Source of the DNA: JACMLD01 sp039919885
Lineage (GTDB): Bacteria; Bacteroidota; Bacteroidia; Chitinophagales; Chitinophagaceae
Length of the DNA stretch: 64,000 bases
Direction: 5' to 3'
Assembly (NCBI GenBank): GCA_039919885.1
Contig: JBDSEV010000009.1
Location: 1-64,000, forward strand
The notes beneath the pieces were generated by a model that had not been told where the DNA came from, made no database searches, and saw only the letters and a list, made by a program, of their open reading frames with translations. Positions 26,733 to 35,485 of this stretch are shown piece after piece. Position 1 is the first letter of the stretch, and every line of letters begins with the position of its first letter. A program made the position numbers and the translations under genes.

Positions 26733-29700
26733 TTAAAATGCTGCATTAATACCAAAAGTAATACCCCGGTTGTACGTCATAGCAGCCACATCCATATCCA
26801 GGAAATTAATTTTTGAAAATAGCATACCGGGATTAGCCACCTGAATATATGCTCTTAGGCTTGACATCGTCATTGCACTTAAGGTTCTGCCCGTAAAATT
26901 ATAGGAGGCTGAAATGTTTCTTATTTTTATAAAAGATGCTTTCTGGTATCCTAGCGAAGTAGAATAAAGGTCTCCTGTACCTGTGGAATAGATTGGTTTC
27001 TGATACTCGGCATTCGTATTGTTTGCTGTGTAGTAATCAAGTGCCCGCGTACTGGCCCTGGCCACCATTGCTTCTCCGCCAGTGTTAAACATGTAATTTA
27101 ACCGGCCATATAAAAAGATCGAGAGTTCGAAATTTTTATATGTAAAACTATTTGTCATACCCACTACCCAGCGGGGCTTGGTATATCCTACAATTAGCTG
27201 ATCGTTGTTGGCATCGATTTTACTATCGCCATTAACATCTACCGGCCTCACATTACCTGCAGAAAAACTGCTTCCGGTGAAGCCTTTATAAATTGCTGAA
27301 TCTCCCACGTGCCATAAACCATTCGCCTGGTAACCATAAATAATACCAATTGGTTGTCCGATGAACCATTTGTTGAGAATATCATCCTGTTTGCCGTTTG
27401 CCAAAGAAACAATTTCTTCCTTTTGCCAGGAGGCGTTGAAAGAAGTTGTCCATTGAAAGGATTTATTAGAAATATTGACAGTATTGATATTGATATCGAC
27501 CCCTTTGTTTGCTGTTTGGCCAATATTTTGAAATGTAGAGCTAAAGCCCGTGACCGTAGGTATACTGCGGGCCATTAATAAATCTTTCGTTTGAGAAGTG
27601 TAAACATCTAATACACCTGAAATTCTTCTGTTAAACAACGAAAAATCTAGCCCCAGGTTATACTGTGTCGTTTTTTCCCAACCGAGTTCCTGGTTTGCAT
27701 AAACCGCAGATGGAAGAGAGCCTGCAGTAATGCTACCTGCAAAAGGATAGAATAATGGTGTAATTGCGCCTTTTGTTGCATAGGCGTCAATGGCTGAATT
27801 GCCTGTAACACCAGCGCCGACGCGTATTTTTAATTCGTTAAGCCAACTAACATTTTTAATGAAATTTTCCTGGTCGATACGCCATGCCACTGCGGCACTT
27901 GGAAAGACGGAATATTTATTACCTGGTGCAAATTGCGAGGCACCGTCCCTGCGCGCAGATACAGTTAACAAATACTTATCGTTGAAGCCGTAATTTAACC
28001 TGGCCATATAGCTAAACAATTGTCTTTCTATTAATGCAGAATTGGGAGTTATAGAAAGATTGGCAGCAGGAATAACACCCTTGTTCAACTCATTCCATTT
28101 TTGGCTAGCAAACGGAACGCCTGTTCCGGCAATCGTATTAACCGGGTCGGCAACGAATTTAGTAGCGCTTTGCAAAAGCGTAAGTCCAAAACTATGTTTC
28201 TTGTACGACTTGTCGTAATACAATAAGTTATCCAATGTATACGAAAAAGTTTGTGCTTTTTGCAAAGAAGCAGAATTGCTACCGCTGCTGGCAGCAGAAT
28301 TTCCATCAATATAAATTCCATTCTGGTATTGTGAAAAATCGGGACCAAAGTTGAACCTATATTTTAAACCTTTTAAGACCGGGTGAATTGCGCCAAAATT
28401 AATTTGAGCATAAAGGCTCCCGAATGCCCGAAGTGTTTTACGTTGGTCTTGTGAATAATTCCATTCATTCACTACATTTTTGAATGCAACATCGCCGCCT
28501 GGATAGAGAACCCTTGTACCTGTTGAATCATAAGGCACTGCATAAGTGTAAAGCCTTCTTGCAGATTCGTAGATGCTTGTCGCCGGGCTTCCAACAAAAG
28601 CACCAATTACGCCATTTGACTGGCCAAATTCCTGTACACTATAAGTTAAATTCAAATTGCTACCCATACTAAACCAATTGGTAGCCTGAATATCTACACT
28701 TGCCTTTCCAGAATACCGCGTAAACGTTTGACCAATCGATGTGCCTTTATTGTTTAAGTATCCAAATGATGCGTAAGATTTTATCTTATTAGTACCTCCG
28801 CTGACACTCAGCGTATGGTCTCCTGTAAGACCTTTCTGAGATACCAGCCCTTTCCAGTCTGTAGTGGCTACCTTTGAACCATCCCATGTACCCGAAGCCC
28901 AGCCCTTATTGATATTTGACCAGGCAGCCGGGTCGCTGGTAGCCAGGAAGATATTTCTATCATTGGTAATATTGGGATTATCACCTCTGGGAAAAGTAGT
29001 CGGATTAGAATAATAATAAGCCCAACGACGAAAATCAATGGATTCAGCGGCTGTCATTGCCGGAGCCCTGTCCACTATAGTTTCGGTAGTAATAGAACTG
29101 TTGAGGCTTAATTGCATTTTACCAATTTTGCCCTGTTTAGTGGAAACAATTACAACACCATTCGCACCTCGTGAACCATAAATTGCGGTGGCAGACGCAT
29201 CTTTCAAAATATCTATCGCTTCTATATCATTAGGGTTTAAGTATTCAATTCCGCCGGTACTTAAAGGAATACCGTCCACCACAAACAGTGGTGAGTTAGA
29301 CGCAACCAGGGAACGTACTCCACGAATATTAATACTTCCAACCTGGCCAGGTCGCTCGTTAGAAGTAATATCCACACCAGCCACTTTACCCTGCATCGCC
29401 TGCAATGCATTGGTTACCGGGCGGGATCTAATGTCTTTTTGATTAATACCTGCAACAGCACCTGTTACATCTTTCTTTTTAACGGTTGCGTAGCCAATCA
29501 CTACTACGTCGTCCAGCGATTTTGAATCCTGTACCATTGCAACCGTAACGCTTGTGCGATCTTTGAGGCTTACCTCCTGCGAGGTAAAACCTACATAAGT
29601 GAATATTAATGTCTCTTTTCCGGTTAAAACGCTGATGGAAAACGAACCTTCTGCATCTGTAGTCACCGCTTTTCCGCTATTGCCCTTAATGCTTACCGTT

Positions 29701-29936
29701 ACCCCCGCAAGGCCCTGCCCACCATCACCGGTTACTTTTCCGGTTACGGTAACATCATAAGCACGATTGGCATTTGCTGCCTTTTCATTTTCGGTGGAAC
29801 TGTTTACAACAGAAGAAACTGATTTTTTTGATCGGCCTGCAACAGCGATATCTTGCTGGGCTTGCAGGTAAAAACATGGAGATAATAGTACCAGGATTGT
29901 AAGAAAATTCCTGACGGCAATCGTCTTTTTTTTCAT
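26733..29936 (-). CDS. SusC/RagA-family TonB-dependent outer-membrane transporter
   Basis: Energised outer-membrane channel for oligosaccharides. The 1067-residue protein has a signal peptide (about 1-26), a CarboxypepD_reg-like domain (about 62-140, VTGKVTGDGGQGLAGVTVS), the TonB-plug domain (about 150-270) with the SusC signature GSRGANGVVIVSTKQG, then a 22-strand-type barrel rich in aromatic alternating segments ending in an aromatic residue (GINAAF). There is no N-terminal STN signalling domain, so it is not an anti-sigma-linked type. An 18-bp palindrome and a -7 element precede it. Confidence 0.97.
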   Translation of the reverse strand: MKKKTIAVRNFLTILVLLSPCFYLQAQQDIAVAGRSKKSVSSVVNSSTENEKAANANRAYDVTVTGKVTGDGGQGLAGVTVSIKGNSGKAVTTDAEGSFSISVLTGKETLIFTYVGFTSQEVSLKDRTSVTVAMVQDSKSLDDVVVIGYATVKKKDVTGAVAGINQKDIRSRPVTNALQAMQGKVAGVDITSNERPGQVGSINIRGVRSLVASNSPLFVVDGIPLSTGGIEYLNPNDIEAIDILKDASATAIYGSRGANGVVIVSTKQGKIGKMQLSLNSSITTETIVDRAPAMTAAESIDFRRWAYYYSNPTTFPRGDNPNITNDRNIFLATSDPAAWSNINKGWASGTWDGSKVATTDWKGLVSQKGLTGDHTLSVSGGTNKIKSYASFGYLNNKGTSIGQTFTRYSGKASVDIQATNWFSMGSNLNLTYSVQEFGQSNGVIGAFVGSPATSIYESARRLYTYAVPYDSTGTRVLYPGGDVAFKNVVNEWNYSQDQRKTLRAFGSLYAQINFGAIHPVLKGLKYRFNFGPDFSQYQNGIYIDGNSAASSGSNSASLQKAQTFSYTLDNLLYYDKSYKKHSFGLTLLQSATKFVADPVNTIAGTGVPFASQKWNELNKGVIPAANLSITPNSALIERQLFSYMARLNYGFNDKYLLTVSARRDGASQFAPGNKYSVFPSAAVAWRIDQENFIKNVSWLNELKIRVGAGVTGNSAIDAYATKGAITPLFYPFAGSITAGSLPSAVYANQELGWEKTTQYNLGLDFSLFNRRISGVLDVYTSQTKDLLMARSIPTVTGFSSTFQNIGQTANKGVDININTVNISNKSFQWTTSFNASWQKEEIVSLANGKQDDILNKWFIGQPIGIIYGYQANGLWHVGDSAIYKGFTGSSFSAGNVRPVDVNGDSKIDANNDQLIVGYTKPRWVVGMTNSFTYKNFELSIFLYGRLNYMFNTGGEAMVARASTRALDYYTANNTNAEYQKPIYSTGTGDLYSTSLGYQKASFIKIRNISASYNFTGRTLSAMTMSSLRAYIQVANPGMLFSKINFLDMDVAAMTYNRGITFGINAAF

Positions 29937-30031
29937 ATAGCAGTATTTTGGTTATTGTTCTGTGCGACTAGGAAATACCAAATTCCAAATAAATCATCAA
30001 CTTATTTCAGGCAGTACTAACAGGCACCTTA

Positions 30032-30039
30032 CAAAAATA
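30032..30039 (-). promoter_or_regulatory. Bacteroidota -7 element (TATTTTTG) for susC-susD
   Basis: On the minus strand the bases read TATTTTTG, a full TAnnTTTG match, about 96 bases before the susC ATG and 29 bases downstream of the 18-bp palindrome. Confidence 0.55.
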
Positions 30040-30068
30040 AAACCGCTGTAAAATTTAGGCGGATTATC

Positions 30069-30086
30069 TACGCAATCGATTGCGTA
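30069..30086. promoter_or_regulatory. 18-bp perfect palindrome, candidate LacI-family operator
   Basis: TACGCAATCGATTGCGTA is a perfect palindrome centred on CG, with the AAtCGaTT core that LacI/GalR-family regulators recognise. It is upstream of the susC promoter, at about -45 relative to the predicted start, which would suit activation or blockage of a distal site. No LacI-family gene lies in the window. Confidence 0.6.
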
Positions 30087-30184
30087 AAATAGGGCAAGCG
30101 CAGCAGGACAGGGCAGGACAGTTAATACCCGGCTTTAAAAATGTATCATTTCGGAGCAATAATGAGCAAAGGTGCATTCCAACT

Positions 30185-31531
30185 TCAGGGAAGAAAATTT
30201 CTTTTGAGATTCAGTTTCTCGCGCAGCATAATTTTTAGTTCGGCATAACCAACGGCGGGTATTTGCAACAAAGTAAAAGGCTCATATTTTCTGAGTGACC
30301 AATAGCCGATCCAGATACCCACAATTACAGGAAAGACCGTAGCCAGTGCTACCCCGTAAATATTGCCAAAAATAGCTATGCCTGCAAAGTCGGTCGCTAC
30401 ATTCACCGCCAGCATAACCAGTATTTTAAGAAAATTGATATTCGGTTTGTGTATTACATCCAAACCAAGCGCAATAAACCTGTCGGCGGGAAATAGCAAG
30501 GAAAAAGTCATGAAAAAGCGCAGCACATTGGCGGCAGCAGGATCCCATCCCCCATTGATCAGGTAAACCGCCAGGTCAGCAAAAATTACGCCTCCTATGC
30601 AAACAGGTATCAGCGCAATACTCAGCAGACCTGCGTATTTCTTCATAATATAAATGACTTCAGATTTATTGCCGCGGTTATACGCAGCCGATAGCGAAGG
30701 CATTGCCGTTGCTATAAAACTGCGAATGGGTATTTCAATAATCTCCATCAGTTTTAAACCAATATTATAGGTGGCCACCGCCTCCGCACCCAGTGTGCCG
30801 CTGATAATAAAGATGTCCGACCCCCGCAGCAGGTAAGAACTGATATTACCCAGCACGCTGTATTTTCCAAAATGATAGAGTTGCATTATGCCCTGCATGC
30901 TTTTGCGTTTCCAGGCCCAGAAATTGGTCCATCCCTTAAGAAAAACGAAGAGACTGGTCAAAAACAGTGATACCAGGTTGGCATAAATAAGTGTTTCCAA
31001 CGTGAGCTGGTGCATAAAAATGAGCACGGCAATAAATACCAGCAGGGACAGCTGGTTTACCATGCGCATGTACAGCAGCCGGTCAAACCGGGCTTCTGCC
31101 TGCAACACGCAGTTGGCAATAAAAGACGGCAAGGATAGCAGGTAGCTCAGCCCAAACCATTTAAGAAAAAAAGACAAGCCCTCTACTTTAACAACCCCCA
31201 CCAGTAGGAGTGCAGGAATATTTATCAATAACAATCCGATCGTAATGGCGGTCGCCAATGCCCAGGCCGAACCAATGACTTCGGCCGATCGATCCTTTTC
31301 TGCACCCGCGTAGAATTTAATGGTGGCGGTAGTTAAGAAACCGGTTCTGAACATTTCTACCAATGCAAACATGGTTTGAAAAAATACCCAGTTGCCCATT
31401 TCCGCTTTGTTGGGAAGGTACCGGTACAAGATACCCATGATGATAATAGAGAGGCCAGACATGATGACGTTGCCTGCCAGTGAGAAAAAGTGTTTATTAT
31501 TAAATTTTGCGAAAAACTTTGGTAAGGCCAT
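30185..31531 (-). CDS. Polysaccharide flippase (Wzx/MATE-like oligosaccharide transporter)
   Basis: Inner-membrane protein of 448 residues with about twelve to fourteen hydrophobic helices, matching the MOP/Wzx superfamily. It would move lipid-linked sugar units across the inner membrane for surface polysaccharide or glycoprotein assembly. The N terminus (FNNKHFFSLAGNVIMSGLSIIIMGILY) and central SYLLRGSDIFIISGTLGAEAVATYNIG are typical of the family. It shares no operon with the sugar-nucleotide genes at 1-6939 and is divergent from a family 2 glycosyltransferase, which suggests a second small glycan locus. Substrate unknown. Confidence 0.88.
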   Translation of the reverse strand: MALPKFFAKFNNKHFFSLAGNVIMSGLSIIIMGILYRYLPNKAEMGNWVFFQTMFALVEMFRTGFLTTATIKFYAGAEKDRSAEVIGSAWALATAITIGLLLINIPALLLVGVVKVEGLSFFLKWFGLSYLLSLPSFIANCVLQAEARFDRLLYMRMVNQLSLLVFIAVLIFMHQLTLETLIYANLVSLFLTSLFVFLKGWTNFWAWKRKSMQGIMQLYHFGKYSVLGNISSYLLRGSDIFIISGTLGAEAVATYNIGLKLMEIIEIPIRSFIATAMPSLSAAYNRGNKSEVIYIMKKYAGLLSIALIPVCIGGVIFADLAVYLINGGWDPAAANVLRFFMTFSLLFPADRFIALGLDVIHKPNINFLKILVMLAVNVATDFAGIAIFGNIYGVALATVFPVIVGIWIGYWSLRKYEPFTLLQIPAVGYAELKIMLREKLNLKRNFLP

Positions 31532-31723
31532 ACATTAAATACCGCAGCACAGCGCGGCATTGCATTTTTATGATGTAAACTAATATTTTTCTATTTTGCA
31601 GTATTTTACAACCGATTACCACTTGTGCAAAAACTGACAGTGACCCAACAATAGAATGATTAGACAGGTTTTAGATAAAATAAAGCGGGTAAACAAACGT
31701 TTTTATCCTGCAAAAAGCATGTA

Positions 31724-31731
31724 TATCTTTG
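31724..31731 (+). promoter_or_regulatory. Bacteroidota -7 element (TATCTTTG) for the glycosyltransferase
   Basis: TATCTTTG matches TAnnTTTG, 90 bases before the ATG at 31822 in the 290-base divergent space after the flippase. Confidence 0.4.
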
Positions 31732-31821
31732 ATTTTTACGCACCGTATTAACATTACAGCCGCAATAATACAAATTTGACCTCATATTTTATAGAATTTA
31801 ACCCAAAAGATAACTTGCAAT

Positions 31822-32595
31822 ATGGCTACCACTCAGCATTTTAGTGATGTTACATTACTGGTTACGCACTACAACCGAAGTCGCTCGCTGGAGCGCCTGC
31901 TGCAGCGTTTCCGTAGCCTCGGCATTTCGTTTGGCGGCATTGTTGTATCGGATGATGGCAGCAAACCGGAACACCTGGATTATTTAAAATCGCTGCAACC
32001 GCAGCTCAATTTTCAGTTGGTAACCACTGAGAAGAACAAAGGCCTGGGCAACAATATTAATAAAGGGCAGGACGCGGTAGGTACGCCTTATACCTTGTAC
32101 GTGCAGGAGGATTTTGATCCGACGCCTGTTTTTCAATTGCATTTTATAGATGGTCTCGCTATTATTAATGAAAGAAAAGACGTTGACGTAATCAGGTTGT
32201 ACGCCTATACAAAATACCCCTACCTCAAACCACTGGGGAAAGGTTTTTCAGAAATGATTTTCAGCGTTTGGAAATGGGGATATAAAAAATTTTACGCCTA
32301 CAGCGATCACCCGCATTTGCGCCGCAGCAGCTTCTTCCAGAAATTTGGCCGGTATGCAGAAGGCGAGAAGGTAGAAAAAACGGAATACCTGATGATGATG
32401 TCTTTCCTGCGCAACAAAGGCAAAGCAGTCATCTATGAAAACATTCATGATCTATTTGAACAGAAAAACTCTTCCGCGGAACCAAGTACCGTTAAAAGAA
32501 ATTTCTGGAGAGAAAGTGAAGGAATATTTTTTGCCAATCTCCGGCATCTCTACCGGCACGTTAAATTTAATTTCGATTACCTGTTCAAGGGATAA
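31822..32595 (+). CDS. Family 2 glycosyltransferase
   Basis: A soluble 257-residue GT-A enzyme. The N terminus has the nucleotide-sugar-binding pattern TLLVTHYNRSRSLERLLQ at residues 11-28, then VVSDDGS (the first Asp pair), KNKGLGNNINKG, and the metal-binding acidic motif as VQEDFDPTP near 94. The second half is shorter than in chain-extending enzymes and has no membrane anchor. It would transfer one sugar onto a lipid-linked or protein acceptor; donor and acceptor are not readable. It pairs by position with the divergent flippase. Confidence 0.9.
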   Translation: MATTQHFSDVTLLVTHYNRSRSLERLLQRFRSLGISFGGIVVSDDGSKPEHLDYLKSLQPQLNFQLVTTEKNKGLGNNINKGQDAVGTPYTLYVQEDFDPTPVFQLHFIDGLAIINERKDVDVIRLYAYTKYPYLKPLGKGFSEMIFSVWKWGYKKFYAYSDHPHLRRSSFFQKFGRYAEGEKVEKTEYLMMMSFLRNKGKAVIYENIHDLFEQKNSSAEPSTVKRNFWRESEGIFFANLRHLYRHVKFNFDYLFKG

Positions 32596-32618
32596 ACTGA
32601 GGAGCCTGGTTTTACCAG

Positions 32619-33203
32619 CTAAGGCAACAGGAATACCGTCATGCTTTTGGGGCCATGCGCGCCCAGCACCAGCGATTGTTCTATATCCGCAGTTTTAGAC
32701 GGACCGGCTATGAATACCCCGTAATCATAGGCTTCAGCAGCAATTTTGTCGTACGCTTCATGCATGTTGTGAACAAGATCCTGCTCGTTTAATACCACGA
32801 CCAGGTGCTGGCAGATAAAGGGTAATACCCGCGTTTTCAGGGAGGACGCAGTGATCCAGATAGCAGCATTTTCTGCCACCCCAAAAGCTCCACTAATTAC
32901 CGCTACTTCCACATCCTCCAGCGAGTGTGCTTTATCGTTATGATTGATTTGTTCAATCCCTGTGAGTGCTATAATGCTGGTTATAAACTTATCGCCTTCT
33001 TTAAAAGTGTCACGCACATAATCGCCTACCGCTGCTATGTTATTTGCATGCAGTAAAACACCGCCGATTGTTTCCAGCACCGTTTTAAATTTTCCCTGCA
33101 AATCATCAAACCGCACCGCATCAATATCCTGCAATGAAGGTAATTCCTCCAGCGCTGGTTGATTTTTTTTTACGGCTGCTAATATTTTTTCCCTGCTGTT
33201 CAA
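32619..33203 (-). CDS. lutC: L-lactate utilisation protein C (LUD domain)
   Basis: A 194-residue cytoplasmic LUD-domain protein, the third subunit of the non-flavin L-lactate oxidation complex LutABC. Landmarks are SREKILAAV near the start, the GAFGVAENAAIWITAS stretch with its nucleotide-like glycine region and the C-terminal FIAGPSKTADIEQSLVLGAHGP. Its activity in other bacteria was shown for the complex as a whole. It is the last gene in a minus-strand series running from rhaT, 109 bases after lutB, and is convergent with the glycosyltransferase gene. Confidence 0.93.
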   Translation of the reverse strand: MNSREKILAAVKKNQPALEELPSLQDIDAVRFDDLQGKFKTVLETIGGVLLHANNIAAVGDYVRDTFKEGDKFITSIIALTGIEQINHNDKAHSLEDVEVAVISGAFGVAENAAIWITASSLKTRVLPFICQHLVVVLNEQDLVHNMHEAYDKIAAEAYDYGVFIAGPSKTADIEQSLVLGAHGPKSMTVFLLP

Positions 33204-33312
33204 GTTAATTTAATAAGTGAAAAGTAAAAAGTCATTACCAATGGCAACTATTGTAAAAAAAAGGCTACTAACATTTGCATCTCGACGTTTGAATTTTGAA
33301 TTTACTTTTGCA

Positions 33313-34689
33313 TCATTTCCTGTTCTTCCTGTACCACTCACCAAACGATGCTTTAGGCGGGGTGGGCATCTCGCGTTGCTTAAACCAGGGATTGAATTTA
33401 TTATTTACCAACCATGGCATATAACGAATCACCCAGCGACCCATTTTGCCCGCGGCACGGTACAATGCAGGCTTTGACAAAGTAGTTGCCATTGTTTTCA
33501 TGGCCATTGTTTTTGCAGCTGGCGAATAGCCTTCCTGCGTTATTACCTGGCGCCATTTGTATAACTGCGTATGAATATCAATTTTTACCGGACATACATT
33601 ACTGCAAGAACCACAGAGCGTAGAAGCAAAAGGCAGGTCGGCATTTTCCTTCATGTTTAGATTGGGTGCCAGTATCGCGCCAATGGGACCTGCAATTGCG
33701 GTGTGGTAGCTGTGCCCGCCACTTCTCCTGTAAACGGGGCAGGTGTTCATACAAGCACCACAACGGATGCATTTTAGAGAACTGCGAAAATCTTCACGAC
33801 CCAGTTGGGTACTGCGCTCATTATCTACCAGCACAATATGCAATTCCTGCCCGGGTTGGGGTTTCACGAAATGACTGGAATATGTAGTTATCGGCTGGCC
33901 GGTAGCACTTCTTGCCAGCAACCGTAAAAAAACACCAAGGTGCCTGCGTTGCGGAATTATTTTTTCAATGCCCATGCACGCAATGTGTACGTCGGCCAGG
34001 TGCGCGCCCATATCCGCGTTGCCTTCATTGGTGCATACAACAATTTCACCAGTTTCGGCGATAGCGAAATTGACACCGGTGATGGCGATGCGCCGCGTCA
34101 AAAACTTTTCACGCAGGTGCAGGCGGGCCGCATTGGTCAAAAACTGCGGATCCGCATTTCCGGCAGGTGTACCTAAATGTGTGTGAAATATGTCGCCTAT
34201 TTCTTCTTTCTTTTTATGAATACAGGGTAACACAATATGACTCGGTGATTCACCGGCCAGCTGCACAATGCGTTCACCCAGGTCCGTATCAATCACTTCT
34301 ACGCCATGTTCTTCGAGGTAATGATTGAGGTGGCATTCTTCGGTGAGCATTGATTTGCTCTTTACAATTTGTGTTACGCCATGCTTTTGCAAGATGCTGT
34401 GCACAATGGCATTGTGTTCTTTTCCGTCCTGCGCCCAGTGAACTATGACGCCATTTTTTTGTGCATTTTTTTCAAATTGTTTGAGATAGCCATGCAAATC
34501 AGACAGCGTATTGAGCTTAATCTGACTGGCAGTTTCACGCAAATGCTCCCACTCTGGCAATGTCCACGCAGCTTTATCTCTTTTCTGCCTCACCCACCAC
34601 AAGGTTTCATCATGCCAGTTCACCCTTGCTTCATCGGCATTGAACTTTTCCGATAATTCGGCGTGTGTATGCGGAATGGTTTCGCTCAT
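33313..34689 (-). CDS. lutB: L-lactate utilisation protein B (iron-sulfur, LUD domain)
   Basis: A 458-residue iron-sulfur subunit of the LutABC L-lactate oxidation complex. The N-terminal two thirds is a LUD domain (about 60-300, with SKSMLTEECHLNHYLE and GVNFAIAETGEIVVCTNEGN). The C-terminal third holds two 4Fe-4S motifs, CIRCGACMNTCP near residue 310 and CGSCSNVCP near 355. It is followed by lutC and preceded by lutA with a 52-base gap. Presence in the rhamnose operon points to oxidation of the L-lactate made by RhaE's dehydrogenase half. Confidence 0.95.
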   Translation of the reverse strand: MSETIPHTHAELSEKFNADEARVNWHDETLWWVRQKRDKAAWTLPEWEHLRETASQIKLNTLSDLHGYLKQFEKNAQKNGVIVHWAQDGKEHNAIVHSILQKHGVTQIVKSKSMLTEECHLNHYLEEHGVEVIDTDLGERIVQLAGESPSHIVLPCIHKKKEEIGDIFHTHLGTPAGNADPQFLTNAARLHLREKFLTRRIAITGVNFAIAETGEIVVCTNEGNADMGAHLADVHIACMGIEKIIPQRRHLGVFLRLLARSATGQPITTYSSHFVKPQPGQELHIVLVDNERSTQLGREDFRSSLKCIRCGACMNTCPVYRRSGGHSYHTAIAGPIGAILAPNLNMKENADLPFASTLCGSCSNVCPVKIDIHTQLYKWRQVITQEGYSPAAKTMAMKTMATTLSKPALYRAAGKMGRWVIRYMPWLVNNKFNPWFKQREMPTPPKASFGEWYRKNRK

Positions 34690-34741
34690 AATTGCAACAA
34701 TTGTATTTTTCTACGCACGATGTATTGCTCACTTTGGCTGG

Positions 34742-35485
34742 CTACGCACCAGCCTCACCGTTCAAAATCTCGGCAATATGAATCACTTTCACTGTTTTGT
34801 TTTGTCTTTTCAAAATGCCTTCCATGTGCATCAGGCAACTCATGTCTACGCCGGTGATGTATTCTGCATGGTGCATCAAATGATCCGCCACACGGTCCTT
34901 ACCCATTTTTACCGACACCGCTTCTTCTGCAACACAAAAAGTACCACCAAAACCACAGCACTCGTCATTTCTTTCCAGCGGAATCAGTTCGAGGCCGTTT
35001 ACCATTTTCAATAATTGCAAGGGCTTGGAAAATGGCGCTGCAACTAACTCTGTCATCTGGGAAATGTGCAATCCCCGCTGGCCGTGACAACTCTGGTGCA
35101 TCCCCACCCGGTAGGGAAAACGGGCAGCAATGTTTTTCACCTGGAGAATATCTGTCAGAAATTCTGTTAGTTCATATACTTTGCTGCGGATGGCCGTTGC
35201 CGTCACTTCATCCCCATCATCATGCAAGTGATCTTTGATGTGGAGCGTGCAGCTCCCCGAAGGGCAAACAATATAATCGTAGTCTTTAAAATTTTTTACA
35301 AACAAATGATTGCAAGATTGTGACAGGTGTTCGTACCCTGAATTGGCCATCGGCTGCCCGCAGCAAGTTTGGCCGAGGGGATAATCAACCGTGCAACCGA
35401 GCTTCTCCAATAACTGCAAAGATGCAATTGCAACCTGCGGGTAAAACTGGTCAACGTAACAAGGTATAAACAATCCAACAGTCAT
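34742..35485 (-). CDS. lutA: L-lactate utilisation protein A (CCG-domain Fe-S protein)
   Basis: A 247-residue cysteine-rich protein with two CCG domains, QTCCGQPMANSGY near 40 and ECCGFGGTFC near 190, which bind an iron-sulfur cluster in this family (also seen in HdrB and GlpC). It is the first of the lut genes and overlaps the end of the rhamnulose-kinase gene by 4 bases (start and stop codons interlocked), which argues for one mRNA and coupled translation with the rhamnose genes. Length is typical for LutA. Confidence 0.95.
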   Translation of the reverse strand: MTVGLFIPCYVDQFYPQVAIASLQLLEKLGCTVDYPLGQTCCGQPMANSGYEHLSQSCNHLFVKNFKDYDYIVCPSGSCTLHIKDHLHDDGDEVTATAIRSKVYELTEFLTDILQVKNIAARFPYRVGMHQSCHGQRGLHISQMTELVAAPFSKPLQLLKMVNGLELIPLERNDECCGFGGTFCVAEEAVSVKMGKDRVADHLMHHAEYITGVDMSCLMHMEGILKRQNKTVKVIHIAEILNGEAGA

